Positions 15,088 to 23,869 of a stretch of DNA of 64,000 nucleotides are shown here, piece after piece; the first letter of the stretch is position 1; each line of letters starts with the position of its first letter. The stretch spans positions 1 to 64,000 of the forward strand of contig JRUP01000007.1 of the NCBI GenBank assembly GCA_000773965.1, read 5' to 3'. Source of the DNA: Enterobacter cancerogenus. Lineage in GTDB: Bacteria > Pseudomonadota > Gammaproteobacteria > Enterobacterales > Enterobacteriaceae. The notes beneath the pieces were generated by a model. The model had not been told where the DNA came from. It searched no databases and was given only the letters and a program-made list of their open reading frames with translations. The position numbers and the translations under genes were made by a program.

Positions 15088-15783
15088 ATGACATACACCG
15101 AAACAGGCGTTTTGTCCGTAATAGCCGTGTTGGCAGGGGGAGGGTTAATTAACCTTGTTAACTTTCTACTTGAAAGTTCGCGCGGTCGTCAAAAGGTCCC
15201 TCCTGAAGAACAGCCCATTCACCGGAATGGCATGGAAAAGGCCGAAGAGGAATACAACGCGAAGCTACAACGCCTCGGCGTGACCGACAGATGGTTCCGG
15301 CACGCGTGGCCGCTCACGCAGATAAGCCTGATGTGGTGCGGGCCGCCTGGCTCACTAACGAGCGATATTCCGGCAGCATTGCGGGCGGCGTCCGGCGAAC
15401 TGTCGCGCAATGGTGCGGGGGATTTCAGCTGTGACTGTCTCGCTGACGCAGGGCTTCCGCCGGGCCTGATGTGGCACATTGCCTCACGGATCACCGAAAC
15501 GGGACCGTCCGTGTTTATGGATGAGTACGGCAGTAATACCCGCCCCGGCGCGTGGCGCCGCGGGTTTAAATACGTCCTGATGCCCGACAGTCAGGCGCGC
15601 GTGGCCATCCTGCTGCAGGGCACCCGGCACACCACCGCAGCGATGCTTTCATTTTATCTGTCAGAAGTGGCAGACAGACTTGAGAAAGGCGACGTAGACG
15701 GAGCGGCGCATGCTGACGACAGCGGCTGGGCCTTCCGTACCTTCCCTGCCGAATCTCCGGCAGGTGATACTGCTAACGTGTAA
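15088..15783 (+). CDS. Unknown membrane-anchored protein (231 aa)
   Basis: The ATG at 15088 has AAGGAG at 15076, well spaced; the frame extends upstream but overlaps the previous gene. Residues 6-25 are hydrophobic (TGVLSVIAVLAGGGLINLV) and act as an N-terminal anchor. The C-terminal domain includes CGPPGSLTSDIPAALRAAS and GWAFRTFP. No catalytic motif is evident. It belongs to the five-gene insertion between traW and traU. Confidence 0.55.
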   Translation: MTYTETGVLSVIAVLAGGGLINLVNFLLESSRGRQKVPPEEQPIHRNGMEKAEEEYNAKLQRLGVTDRWFRHAWPLTQISLMWCGPPGSLTSDIPAALRAASGELSRNGAGDFSCDCLADAGLPPGLMWHIASRITETGPSVFMDEYGSNTRPGAWRRGFKYVLMPDSQARVAILLQGTRHTTAAMLSFYLSEVADRLEKGDVDGAAHADDSGWAFRTFPAESPAGDTANV

Positions 15784-15824
15784 CATACGCACTGGCGCAT
15801 CATCGGATATGGCAGGATCACGGA

Positions 15825-16112
15825 ATGTACGATAAGGAATGGCACTGGGAATTCAGTTTTTCGCTGACACACTACGCGCTGCTCATTGTGCTGGGCCTGG
15901 TGGTGGCGACGCTGTGGTGGCGTGCGGTGGCGGATTTCCGCGGGCTGCGCCGTAAAGAGCAGCGCAACGCAGCCATGCAGAACGGTGACGCGGCCTTCTG
16001 GCACGCACGGTGGCGCAAAGATCGCGTTAACGTGGTGCTGGAATTTATTATGGCCATTATCGTTACCCTGGCATCCGCCTGCGTACTGGCGTTTTTTCTT
16101 CCGCATTACTGA
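15825..16112 (+). CDS. Small two-pass membrane protein (95 aa)
   Basis: The ATG follows ACGGAATG. Membrane segments lie at about 14-34 (HYALLIVLGLVVATLWW) and 68-92 (VVLEFIMAIIVTLASACVLAFF), with a basic loop between (DFRGLRRKEQRN). No recognised family. It is the fourth gene of the traW-traU insertion; a repeat element lies just downstream. Confidence 0.5.
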   Translation: MYDKEWHWEFSFSLTHYALLIVLGLVVATLWWRAVADFRGLRRKEQRNAAMQNGDAAFWHARWRKDRVNVVLEFIMAIIVTLASACVLAFFLPHY

Positions 16113-16146
16113 CTGATATTCACCCCGTTTCCTCCCCGCGTCGCGC

Positions 16147-16188
16147 AGGCTGTTCGTTCCTCGCCTGCGCTGCGGTACGCCTCAGCCT
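16147..16188. repeat. Dispersed ~42-bp palindrome-ended repeat, copy 1
   Basis: The element begins AGGCTGTTCGTTCCTCGC and ends CTGCGGTACGCCTCAGCCT, with AGGCTG and CAGCCT as inverted ends. A near-identical copy is at 39001-39041. It sits in the gap between two small genes inside the tra operon. Confidence 0.65.
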
Positions 16189-16260
16189 GCCCCCCGCAGG
16201 CAGGCCTGATTAACGTCTGACCCCGGCAGCCCCGCTGCCGCAACCACGGAATTTCCTCTT

Positions 16261-16602
16261 ATGACACACCCCGCTGAAATATCGGCTCAGCCGGTCGTGC
16301 GCGATCGCTGGGGCGGCTGGACGCATCCGGCCTTTTTTCTGCCGGCAGACGGCAATGAATACCCACAGCCTGGCGAGTTTGAGGCCTGGCTTAACGCGCA
16401 TCAGCTGCAGGCCGCGACCACCTGGATGGAAAACGACGTCCCGGACTGGATGATGTCGGACTACCGGAAAACCGGTAACTGCAGCGCATGGCAGCCTTCG
16501 GGCCCGGCGGGCGAGGGCTGGTTTACCGGCAGCATCCACGACACGGACGACGGCCCGGTGTGCGTATGGCTCAGACCTGATGTCGGGGGGCCGGACGCAT
16601 GA
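16261..16602 (+). CDS. Unknown soluble protein (113 aa)
   Basis: No signal peptide or membrane segment. The protein is rich in Trp and Pro (RWGGWTHPAFFLPADGNEYPQPGEFEAWL) and ends with EGWFTGSIHDTDDGPVCVWLRP, a pattern seen in small plasmid and phage proteins of unknown function. The stop overlaps the traU start (ATGA), so it is coupled to traU although it precedes it as the last gene of the insertion. Confidence 0.5.
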   Translation: MTHPAEISAQPVVRDRWGGWTHPAFFLPADGNEYPQPGEFEAWLNAHQLQAATTWMENDVPDWMMSDYRKTGNCSAWQPSGPAGEGWFTGSIHDTDDGPVCVWLRPDVGGPDA

Positions 16603-17591
16603 GGCGCTTTCTCCTGATAATGTGCCTGCTGACGGCGGCCATCATGGCAAAACCGGTGATGGCGGCTACCAGCAACGCCGGCGACGGCCGCTGGGTGAAC
16701 CCCATCAGCGACGTGTGCTGGCAGTGCCTGTTTCCGATGACCCTCGGCAGCATCCAGCTGGCCTCCGGCGCCCATCCGGACACGCCGAACCCAGCCTCAC
16801 CGATTCAGCTGTGCCCCTACGGTATTTTTTACCGGCTGGGGCTGGCCATCGGCTTCTGGGAGCCGCTGGCGCTCACCGACGTGACCCGCGAGCCGGGCGT
16901 GATGGTGAACATGGGCGGTTTCAAAATTGACTTCGGACGCACCGGCACCGGGCGCGGGGGGCAGAGCGACGCGCCGACGCCCGGGAGCTTCTATCACGTG
17001 CACTGGTACAAGTACCCCCTGATTTACTGGCTCAACATCATCACCAGCGAAGGCTGCATGCAGACCGGCGACATGGACATTGCCTACCTCTCCGAAGTGG
17101 ACCCGCTCTGGAACGACAGCACGCTGGCGATGATTTTAAACCCCGAGGTGGCGCTGTTCAGCAACCTGCTGGCGCAGGGCGCCTGCGCGGCGGACTCCAT
17201 CGCCTCCACCGCGGGCGTGCCGCTGGACCCGCTGTTTTGGTGCGCCGGCGCGCAGGGCTCGATGTACCCGTTCACGGGCTTTACCAGCAACGAGTTTTCA
17301 CCGTTGGAGGCCTCGCTGCTGGTCAGCGAGCGCATGGCCTTCAAGCTACACCGGGAGGGACTGGTAATGGAGACGGTTGGGGCGGACGTGGCCGTATGCT
17401 ACGAATATCCGTCCCCGATCATCCCCAAGTCCCGCTGGCGTTATCAGATGGTGAACATGTACCCCGAATCCTCGGACTGTCACCCGTTCGGCACCACCAC
17501 GCAGCTGTGGGGCTCGGTGCACAACTCCCCGACGTCGAAGAAGAACTTCGGCTACCTGATGTGGCGCAAGCGCAACTGCGTTTACCTGTAA
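16599..17591 (+). CDS. traU: TraU pilus assembly/DNA transfer protein (330 aa)
   Basis: TraU is a periplasmic F-specific protein with many conserved cysteines, needed for pilus assembly and DNA transfer. The signal peptide ends near MA at residues 22-23. Family segments include RWVNPISDVCWQCLFPMTLG, PGSFYHVHWYKYPLIYWLN and the C-terminal FGYLMWRKRNCVYL. F TraU has 330 residues, the same length. It overlaps the upstream unknown gene and is followed by trbC after 9 bp. Confidence 0.93.
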   Translation: MRRFLLIMCLLTAAIMAKPVMAATSNAGDGRWVNPISDVCWQCLFPMTLGSIQLASGAHPDTPNPASPIQLCPYGIFYRLGLAIGFWEPLALTDVTREPGVMVNMGGFKIDFGRTGTGRGGQSDAPTPGSFYHVHWYKYPLIYWLNIITSEGCMQTGDMDIAYLSEVDPLWNDSTLAMILNPEVALFSNLLAQGACAADSIASTAGVPLDPLFWCAGAQGSMYPFTGFTSNEFSPLEASLLVSERMAFKLHREGLVMETVGADVAVCYEYPSPIIPKSRWRYQMVNMYPESSDCHPFGTTTQLWGSVHNSPTSKKNFGYLMWRKRNCVYL

Positions 17592-17600
17592 GGACTCAGC

Positions 17601-18227
17601 ATGAATATTCCACTGACTACGGCGCTGGCCCTCAGCGCCGCGCTGCTCTGCGCGTCCGCGCAGGCGGCAGAGCAGACCGTGATTTCCGGCAGCGACATGA
17701 CGTACATGAAACAGCAGCAGCGCGAGCTGGAGCTGTTTAAAAGCCAGCTGCAGGGCACGAACATCACCCTGCCCGACGCGCAGCAGGGGCGGGTGGCGCA
17801 GATGCAGAATGAGATTGCCGCCGCGCAGGCAGACCAGAACAGCGCGAGCCGCCCGGCGCCGCGCGCGGTGTACTTCGTGAGCCTGGGCATTCCGGAAGAG
17901 GGGCTGCTGCCGATGCTTGCGGATGTGCGCCGTTTCGGCATTCCGGCCACGCTGCGCGGCCTGCTGAACAATGACTTCCGCCAGACCGCGGAAAAGATGT
18001 TTGAGCTGTCCAAAAAGGATAAGCAGGCGGGCGTGCAGATTGACCCCACCCTGTACCAGCAGTACGGCATTAAGGCCGTGCCCGCGCTGGTCGTCACCTG
18101 CGGCGGGAAGTTTGACGTGCTTTACGGCAGCCTGCCGGTGCAGCAGGCGCTGGAAGAGGTGAAGCAGCGCGGTGACTGCGCCGGAACGGCCGCGCAGATG
18201 CTGCAGGGCGTGGAGGGAGCGCGATGA
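17601..18227 (+). CDS. trbC: TrbC pilus assembly protein (208 aa)
   Basis: F-specific periplasmic partner of TraW; in some relatives the two are fused. The signal peptide ends at QAAE (about residue 18). A coiled-coil stretch (about 30-70, MKQQQRELELFKSQLQG) precedes a thioredoxin-like domain with YFVSLGIPEEGLLPMLAD and VPALVVTCGGKFDVLYGSLP. F TrbC has 212 residues. It overlaps traN by 4 bp. Confidence 0.9.
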   Translation: MNIPLTTALALSAALLCASAQAAEQTVISGSDMTYMKQQQRELELFKSQLQGTNITLPDAQQGRVAQMQNEIAAAQADQNSASRPAPRAVYFVSLGIPEEGLLPMLADVRRFGIPATLRGLLNNDFRQTAEKMFELSKKDKQAGVQIDPTLYQQYGIKAVPALVVTCGGKFDVLYGSLPVQQALEEVKQRGDCAGTAAQMLQGVEGAR

Positions 18228-20080
18228 AGTGGCTTATCCCATTCATGGCGCTCCTCGTGGTGCAGCATGCTCACGCCGATGCGGCCAGCGATGCTTACAG
18301 CGCCGGGGCGAGCCTTGCGGGCAGCAGCAAGGGGCAGGGAACGGCGGCGGCGAAAAATACCGATCCGTCATCCGTTATCCCGGGCTATACGTCGAGCCCC
18401 TCGCAGAGCGGCTACTACGGTGGCGTGCAGGGCGGTGACGGCGGCATCAGCGACAAGGGCCAGACCGAACTCAGTCAGAACGAGGCCGGACAGGCCATCA
18501 CCGACTCGTCCACGAAGAATCCGGCGGTAACCATTGACCCGAACGCCGACTTTATTCAGAACGGTAAAAACGCCGAGACGAACAGCAGCACCATCGTGGA
18601 CGGCACCAACACGCAGTGCACCACTAAAGTGGTGTCAAAGTCGGTGTTTGAGAACTACAGCTGCGACCGGGACGTGGCGCAGGTGCAGACGTGTGCGCGT
18701 ACCGGCAGCGTTATCGTAACCGGTTCCAGCCATACCGAGACCCGAACGCTTAGCCTCACCCTGACGGACGCCTCCCGCATAGGCAGTGAAGACCGGCTGC
18801 AGGTCAGTTTCACCTTCCCTGAGACGGCCACGCTTCTCAGCGGCAGCACGCAGCTGGTTTATACGCCTGCACCGTCCTACAGCACGGGTTTTAATTACGC
18901 TGTGGACATTCTGAATAACAGCGTGGGTCTGCAATACGGATCGGGTGCCGTATCCCTGAACGTTACGGGGCTGACGGTTAACGCCGGGCAGACTTACACG
19001 GCCGTTATCACCCCGCAGGGGCAGTCAGGCAGCAACCATTCAAAACCCACCACGACGCTGGTCGGTTATCTGCGGGATGGCACGACCGTTTTTCATCTGG
19101 ATGTCACCTATCAGGTCACCGTATCGGATAAACAGGCCGCCACCACCTGGACGGAAAGCTGTGGCTTTGATAAGTCTTCAGCGACGGCGACCGGCGGGAG
19201 CGTATGCACAGATCCGGGCGGAACCCGCTCCGTGACGTCTGACGGGCAGACTTATTCCCAGACGCAGAGCTGCTGGCAGTATTCGGACGCTTACATCGTG
19301 CCGGTGAGCTCAGCCGGCAACTGCAGCACCCTGATGGCTAACAAAAACTGCACCGTCGCAGCCCGCAGCTGCACGCAGGCGGAAGGCAGCACCTGCCTGC
19401 ACGAGCAGGATACGTACCAGTGTCAGACCACCTACAGCTCGCAGGGCCTGCTGTGCGGCGGAGACTATATCTGCCAGTCCGGCAGCTGTGATGAAACGAA
19501 CGGCGCCGGTGACAGCGGCTTTGATACCGCGGTGGCCAAACTCGCCGGGCTGGCTTCGGCGGGCGACGACGTGAAGGCCGACCAGGTGAACGTTAAGGCG
19601 TTTACCGGACAGGCCCTCTACTGCCGTAAGGCGATGGCCGGATTCTCCAACTGCTGCGTTGACACCGGCTGGGGTAACAGCGCGGGGCTCGCCAACTGCA
19701 ACAGCGACGAGATGGCCATCGGCAAAGCCAAAGCGAAGAAAGTCACGGTGCTGGTCGGCGAAGCCTGCAACCGCGCGGTGCTCGGGGTGTGCGTGCAGAA
19801 AAAGCAGGCTTACTGCGTGTTTGGCGGCAAGCTCGCCCGCATCATCCAGGAGCAGGGCCGACGCGACCAGCTGCACGTGAGCTTTGGCAGCGGTGACTCG
19901 CCCAACTGCCGGGGCATTACGGTGCCCGAGCTGCAGGCCATCAACTTTGACCTGATTAACTTCCAGGACTTTTACAGCGACCTCGTGGCCAACCAGAAAA
20001 TCCCTGACTCCGCCACCATGGTGAAGCAGGCGAAAGATCGCATCGCCGCGCAGGTTAACGCCCAGACGGGAGGAAAATAA
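18224..20080 (+). CDS. traN: TraN mating-pair stabilisation outer-membrane protein (618 aa)
   Basis: TraN sits in the donor outer membrane and contacts a recipient porin, fixing mating specificity. A signal peptide ends near residue 17. The protein is Cys-rich, with the typical run CRKAMAGFSNCCVDTGWG and ACNRAVLGVCVQKKQAYCVFGGKLARIIQEQGR in the conserved C-terminal half. The middle (about 155-330, Ser/Thr-rich) is the variable tip domain region. F TraN has 602 residues. TraF overlaps its stop by one base. Which receptor it uses cannot be read from sequence alone. Confidence 0.92.
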   Translation: MKWLIPFMALLVVQHAHADAASDAYSAGASLAGSSKGQGTAAAKNTDPSSVIPGYTSSPSQSGYYGGVQGGDGGISDKGQTELSQNEAGQAITDSSTKNPAVTIDPNADFIQNGKNAETNSSTIVDGTNTQCTTKVVSKSVFENYSCDRDVAQVQTCARTGSVIVTGSSHTETRTLSLTLTDASRIGSEDRLQVSFTFPETATLLSGSTQLVYTPAPSYSTGFNYAVDILNNSVGLQYGSGAVSLNVTGLTVNAGQTYTAVITPQGQSGSNHSKPTTTLVGYLRDGTTVFHLDVTYQVTVSDKQAATTWTESCGFDKSSATATGGSVCTDPGGTRSVTSDGQTYSQTQSCWQYSDAYIVPVSSAGNCSTLMANKNCTVAARSCTQAEGSTCLHEQDTYQCQTTYSSQGLLCGGDYICQSGSCDETNGAGDSGFDTAVAKLAGLASAGDDVKADQVNVKAFTGQALYCRKAMAGFSNCCVDTGWGNSAGLANCNSDEMAIGKAKAKKVTVLVGEACNRAVLGVCVQKKQAYCVFGGKLARIIQEQGRRDQLHVSFGSGDSPNCRGITVPELQAINFDLINFQDFYSDLVANQKIPDSATMVKQAKDRIAAQVNAQTGGK

Positions 20081-20877
20081 TGAAGCAGACGCTGCTGGCC
20101 TGCCTGCTGATGGCGGCCACCTGTCAGGCCGTGGCGGACGACGCGCCGCCCGCCGACGCCGTAGTGACGCCGGCCGACCCGTTCACCGGCTGGCACTGGT
20201 ACAACGAACCGAAGAAAAAGCCGGACCCGCCCGCGCCGAAGCCGCAGCCCTCGCCGCGGGTGCCGGACTTCAGCCGGCTGTCACCCTCGGAGCAGGCTGA
20301 CGTGCTGAAAGGCTACACGAAGGAGGCGCTGAACAACGCCATCCTGCACCCGTCAGCGGAGAACACGGCCACCTTCCTGCGCTGGCAGAAGTTCTGGACC
20401 GACCGGGCCTCGATGTTCAGCCAGTCGTTCGCGGTGGCGCAGCTTGACCACCCGGACCTCGATTACAACCTCGAGCACCCGCACTACAACAGCACCGCGC
20501 CGCTGCAGCAGGCCCGTGACCAGGAGGAGCAGACGCAGGCCATCAGCGAACTCGCCGGACAGTACGGTCTGTTCTACTTCTACCGGGGCGGGGACCCGAT
20601 AGACGCGCAGATGGCGGGGGTGGTGGCGGACTTTGCCCGCCTGCGCCACGTCTCGCTGATACCGGTGAGCGTGGACGGCACGGTGTCGCCGCAGGTGCCC
20701 GAGAGCCGTCAGGACGGCGGGCAGAGCGCGCGCATGGGCATCACCCATTTTCCGGCGCTGTTCCTGGTTGACCCGAAGTCAAAAAGCTTCCGCCCGCTCG
20801 CCTACGGCTTTATGACGCAGGACGATCTGGCAAAGCGCTTTCTTAACGTGGCCACCGGCTTTAAACCTAACTTCTGA
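20080..20877 (+). CDS. traF: TraF pilus assembly protein (265 aa)
   Basis: Periplasmic thioredoxin-fold protein required for F pilus assembly. The signal peptide ends at AVA-D (about 20). FTGWHWYNEPKKKP near the mature N-terminus is diagnostic. The thioredoxin-like domain (YGLFYFYRGGDPIDAQMAGVVADFA, then THFPALFLVDP with the cis-Pro) lacks a CXXC motif, as in F TraF. F TraF has 247 residues. Coupled to traN. Confidence 0.92.
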   Translation: MKQTLLACLLMAATCQAVADDAPPADAVVTPADPFTGWHWYNEPKKKPDPPAPKPQPSPRVPDFSRLSPSEQADVLKGYTKEALNNAILHPSAENTATFLRWQKFWTDRASMFSQSFAVAQLDHPDLDYNLEHPHYNSTAPLQQARDQEEQTQAISELAGQYGLFYFYRGGDPIDAQMAGVVADFARLRHVSLIPVSVDGTVSPQVPESRQDGGQSARMGITHFPALFLVDPKSKSFRPLAYGFMTQDDLAKRFLNVATGFKPNF

Positions 20878-20887
20878 GGACTGAGTG

Positions 20888-21325
20888 ATGCTGACATTTT
20901 CACCGGTCTGGCACGGGCGGCTGCGCGCTGCCCGGGGCCTGCCGAACCTGCTGCTGCAGACGCTGGTTATCCACCCGGCGCTGCTGTTCTTTCTGCTGTT
21001 TTTAATGATGTCACACAATGCGGGCAGCGCCGGCAGGATGCTTCTTAACGCCGCTGAAAATCTGGTGCGTCACGCGCCGCCGGGGCAGGTGTGGGACTGC
21101 GCTTCGCAGACCCCGCCCGCGACTACCCTTACTCAGGGTGCGCCTGCGCCGGAAGATTTACAGGCGTACACGATGCCTGCGCCCTGCATTAAGTCACCGC
21201 TCAGCGCAGAGGCATGGGCAGCGCGGACTGACGGCACGCTGCTGTCACTGTATGAGTGTGGCGTACTGCTTTCTCTCACCGTAAGCCTGGCGACGTGGGC
21301 GCTGCGCCGCCGTGCACAAGGATAA
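20888..21325 (+). CDS. Membrane protein at the TrbA position (145 aa)
   Basis: ATG 20888 or GTG 20885 both sit behind TGAGGACTGAG. One membrane segment lies at about 25-45 (LVIHPALLFFLLFLMM) and a second near 118-136, with a Cys-containing periplasmic loop between. In F, trbA (115 aa) follows traF. Sequence similarity to TrbA is not obvious, so the equivalence is positional only. Confidence 0.5.
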   Translation: MLTFSPVWHGRLRAARGLPNLLLQTLVIHPALLFFLLFLMMSHNAGSAGRMLLNAAENLVRHAPPGQVWDCASQTPPATTLTQGAPAPEDLQAYTMPAPCIKSPLSAEAWAARTDGTLLSLYECGVLLSLTVSLATWALRRRAQG

Positions 21326-21330
21326 ACGTA

Positions 21331-21543
21331 ATGAACAGACTCCCCCTTATTGTCACGCTGTTTATGGCGGGCATCATCCTCAACTGCCTGCGCCAGCTGC
21401 TGGCGTACTCCGTGAGCCTGACCTGTGACGTGCTGACCGTCTTGTCGGTGGCGTGTTTTGCCCTGATGGTGCTGGGTATTTTCACGGAAGTCATGGCGCA
21501 CCGCCGCGCGCGTCGCGGATCCGGAGGTCATCATGAGGCTTAA
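21331..21543 (+). CDS. Small two-pass membrane protein at the TraQ/artA position (70 aa)
   Basis: ATG 21331 follows AAGGATAA. Hydrophobic segments lie at about 5-21 and 33-52, followed by a basic tail (HRRARRGSGGHH). F carries the pilin chaperone traQ here, and a role with pilin is conceivable, but no sequence similarity supports it. It overlaps trbB by 11 bp. Confidence 0.45.
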   Translation: MNRLPLIVTLFMAGIILNCLRQLLAYSVSLTCDVLTVLSVACFALMVLGIFTEVMAHRRARRGSGGHHEA

Positions 21544-22156
21544 GGTTCTGCTGGCGGCTGCGGTGCTGCTGCCGGTGCTGGCACAGGCCTCCGTGGCCGA
21601 TGACATCGCGACGCTGGAGCAGGCAAAGGGGCTGCAGGGCGCGCAGCTGCCCGACTTCGGCCTGCCCGGTGCCGCACCGGTGCGCACCGCGCCTGCCAGG
21701 CCGCCGAACCTGATGACGCTGACCGACGGCCGGCGCGTGAACCTCAACAACTATGCGGTGGTGGTGTTTATGCAGCGCGGCTGCCAGTACAGCGCGAAGT
21801 TCGATCCGAAGCTCAGGGCGTGGGCCGATGAAGCGGGCGTGAAGGTGTATCCGTACACGCTGGACGGCTACGGCGACACGTCCTTCCCGGTGGCGCTCAT
21901 CCCGCGCAAGGCCGGGCCGAACGAGCCTATCGCTGGCGAAATCCTGACGTTCTTCGGCAACGGGCTGCCCATCGCCACGCCGACCACCTTTATGGTTAAC
22001 GTCAACACCAACATGGCCTACCCGCTCTATCAGGGCGATACGGACATGAGCACCCTCAGCCAGCGCCTCGCACAGATGATCGAGGCGGACATTGACCACC
22101 TGCCGCCCGACACGCTGGGGCCGGTACCGAGCAGCGCCTCGCTGACCCCGCAGTAA
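21533..22156 (+). CDS. trbB: TrbB thioredoxin-fold protein with a CXXS active site (207 aa)
   Basis: TrbB of F is a periplasmic disulfide isomerase that folds Cys-rich transfer proteins such as TraN, TraU and TraH. The signal peptide ends at AQAS (about 19). The fold is clear: VVVFMQRGCQYSAKFDP, FPYTLDG-like VYPYTLDGYGDTSFP and the cis-Pro ATPTTFMVN. F TrbB has CPYC at the active site. Here it is C84-Q-Y-S87, so the resolving cysteine is missing. F TrbB has 181 residues. Confidence 0.85.
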   Translation: MRLKVLLAAAVLLPVLAQASVADDIATLEQAKGLQGAQLPDFGLPGAAPVRTAPARPPNLMTLTDGRRVNLNNYAVVVFMQRGCQYSAKFDPKLRAWADEAGVKVYPYTLDGYGDTSFPVALIPRKAGPNEPIAGEILTFFGNGLPIATPTTFMVNVNTNMAYPLYQGDTDMSTLSQRLAQMIEADIDHLPPDTLGPVPSSASLTPQ

Positions 22157-22188
22157 CGCACGCGGCCCTGCCGCATACGGAAAAAATC

Positions 22189-22467
22189 ATGACGGAACAC
22201 CCTTTAACGCTCTCGCGAACCGAGACGGCGCTTCTGCTGGTCTGCGCCTCGATGCTGGCGGCGGCCGGGATTTACGCCTGGCTTGCCTGCGACCTGACGG
22301 GCCTGCCCGCAGGCATCGCTTACGGCACCGACGCGCTGCTGCTGAGCGGGCTGCAGCTTTACCCGCTGCTGTTTCTGTTTGCCCTAGCCGGCGGCTTTGG
22401 CTGCGGCGCGCTGGTCAGCATCACGCTGCGCCGGCACGGATTCATGACTGACCGGAGTTTTCAATGA
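22189..22467 (+). CDS. Small two-pass membrane protein at the TrbJ/TrbF position (92 aa)
   Basis: Two hydrophobic segments lie at about 11-30 (ETALLLVCASMLAAAGIYAW) and 53-78 (LQLYPLLFLFALAGGFGCGALV). In F, trbJ and trbF lie between trbB and traH. No family is recognised. The stop overlaps a 13-codon frame that leads into traH. Confidence 0.5.
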   Translation: MTEHPLTLSRTETALLLVCASMLAAAGIYAWLACDLTGLPAGIAYGTDALLLSGLQLYPLLFLFALAGGFGCGALVSITLRRHGFMTDRSFQ

Positions 22468-22505
22468 ATAAGAAAGACTGTTCAAAGGCGGGGGCAGCAT
22501 CATGA
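22464..22505 (+). CDS. 13-codon coupling frame between a membrane gene and traH
   Basis: Its ATG overlaps the upstream stop (ATGA at 22464) and its TGA overlaps the traH ATG at 22502. The peptide (MNKKDCSKAGAAS) has no evident function, but the two overlaps would hand ribosomes from the upstream gene to traH. A GGCGGGGGC stretch inside it may also act as a weak ribosome site for traH. Confidence 0.35.
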   Translation: MNKKDCSKAGAAS

Positions 22506-23869
22506 ACCTGCGAAAAATATTCATCAGTACCCTGACGGCGCTCGCCATCAGCAGCCCGGCGCTGGCCGACGTGCAGGGGGACCTTAACGGCTACTTTGGC
22601 AGCCTCGGCTTTGACGGTAACGTTTCGAAAGCGCAGGCGTGGCAGGGGCAGGCCGCGGGGTACATCACCGGCGGCTCGGTTTACCTGCGTAACCCCGTCA
22701 AACAGGTGCAGCTTATCTCGATGCAGGTCCCCTCGCTGAACGCCGGCTGCGGCGGCATCGACGCCTACCTCGGGGCGTTTTCCTTTATCAACGGCGCCGA
22801 GCTGCAGCGGTTCGTGAAGCAGATTATGAGCAACGCCGCCGGCTATGCCTTCGACCTTGCCCTTCAGACCATGGTGCCGGAGCTCAAGCAGGCCAAAGAC
22901 TTCCTGCAGAAGCTCGCCTCGGACGTGAACTCTATGAACATGAGCTCCTGTCAGGCGGCACAGGGCATTATCGGCGGCCTCTGGCCGGTGTCGCAGGTGT
23001 CCAACCAGAAAATCTGCCAGGACATCGCCGGCGAGAGCAACATCTTTTCTGACTGGGCGGCGTCCCGCCAGGGCTGCACGGTGGGCGGGCAGGGTGACAG
23101 TGTCACCAGTAAGGCTTCCGATGCGCAAAAGGACCAGGTGCTGAAGAACAAAAACCTCATTTGGGACGCGCTGGGCCGCAACCAGCTGTTTGACGGCAAC
23201 CGGCAGCTGAAGGAGCTGGTGATGAGCGTGGTGGGCTCCATCATCTTCAACAAGGACGGGCAGGTCACCATCCTGACCCCGCTGGTTGATAACCGCGACA
23301 TCATCAACGTCCTGATGCGCGGCGGCACCGCAAAAATATACAGCTGCGACGAGCAGGACCTGTGCCTCGGGCCCATGCCCGCAGACGTGACGGTCAGCAG
23401 CGACGTGGCGCTGGTCACCCAGGTCCGCAACATCATGATTTCCATCGACAGCAAGCTCAGCGCCGACACCGGCCTGTCAGACAGGGAAAAGGGCTTTATC
23501 AACACCACCTCGGTGCCGGTGCTCAAGTACCTGACCAACTCACGCAGCATGGGCATGAGCCCGACCTACCTGATTCAGGTCGCGGACTTCATCGCGCAGG
23601 ACATGATGATCCAGTACCTGCAGGAGCTGGTGAAGCAGGCGAGTCAGTCGCTGGCGGGTAAAAACTTCCCGGAGCAGGCCGCCGGCGAGCTGCGCAACAA
23701 CGTGCAGGCCGCGACCTCCCTGCTGGCGCAGATGAAGCTGCAGTCGACCGCCGACCAGAACGCGCTGGACGGCATCGATCGCAACATGCAGTACCTGCAA
23801 CAGCAGGTGTCGACCATTATCTCAACGTCCTATCAGGGCAACTATCAGTGGGGTACCGGCAATGACTGA
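22502..23869 (+). CDS. traH: TraH pilus assembly protein (455 aa)
   Basis: Periplasmic F-specific protein of pilus assembly and mating. The signal peptide ends at PALA (about 20). Family segments include VQGDLNGYFGSLGFDGNVS, GYITGGSVYLRNPVKQVQLISMQVPSLNAGCGGID and the C-terminal ADQNALDGIDRNMQYLQQQV coiled coil. F TraH has 458 residues. It overlaps traG by 8 bp. Confidence 0.93.
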   Translation: MNLRKIFISTLTALAISSPALADVQGDLNGYFGSLGFDGNVSKAQAWQGQAAGYITGGSVYLRNPVKQVQLISMQVPSLNAGCGGIDAYLGAFSFINGAELQRFVKQIMSNAAGYAFDLALQTMVPELKQAKDFLQKLASDVNSMNMSSCQAAQGIIGGLWPVSQVSNQKICQDIAGESNIFSDWAASRQGCTVGGQGDSVTSKASDAQKDQVLKNKNLIWDALGRNQLFDGNRQLKELVMSVVGSIIFNKDGQVTILTPLVDNRDIINVLMRGGTAKIYSCDEQDLCLGPMPADVTVSSDVALVTQVRNIMISIDSKLSADTGLSDREKGFINTTSVPVLKYLTNSRSMGMSPTYLIQVADFIAQDMMIQYLQELVKQASQSLAGKNFPEQAAGELRNNVQAATSLLAQMKLQSTADQNALDGIDRNMQYLQQQVSTIISTSYQGNYQWGTGND

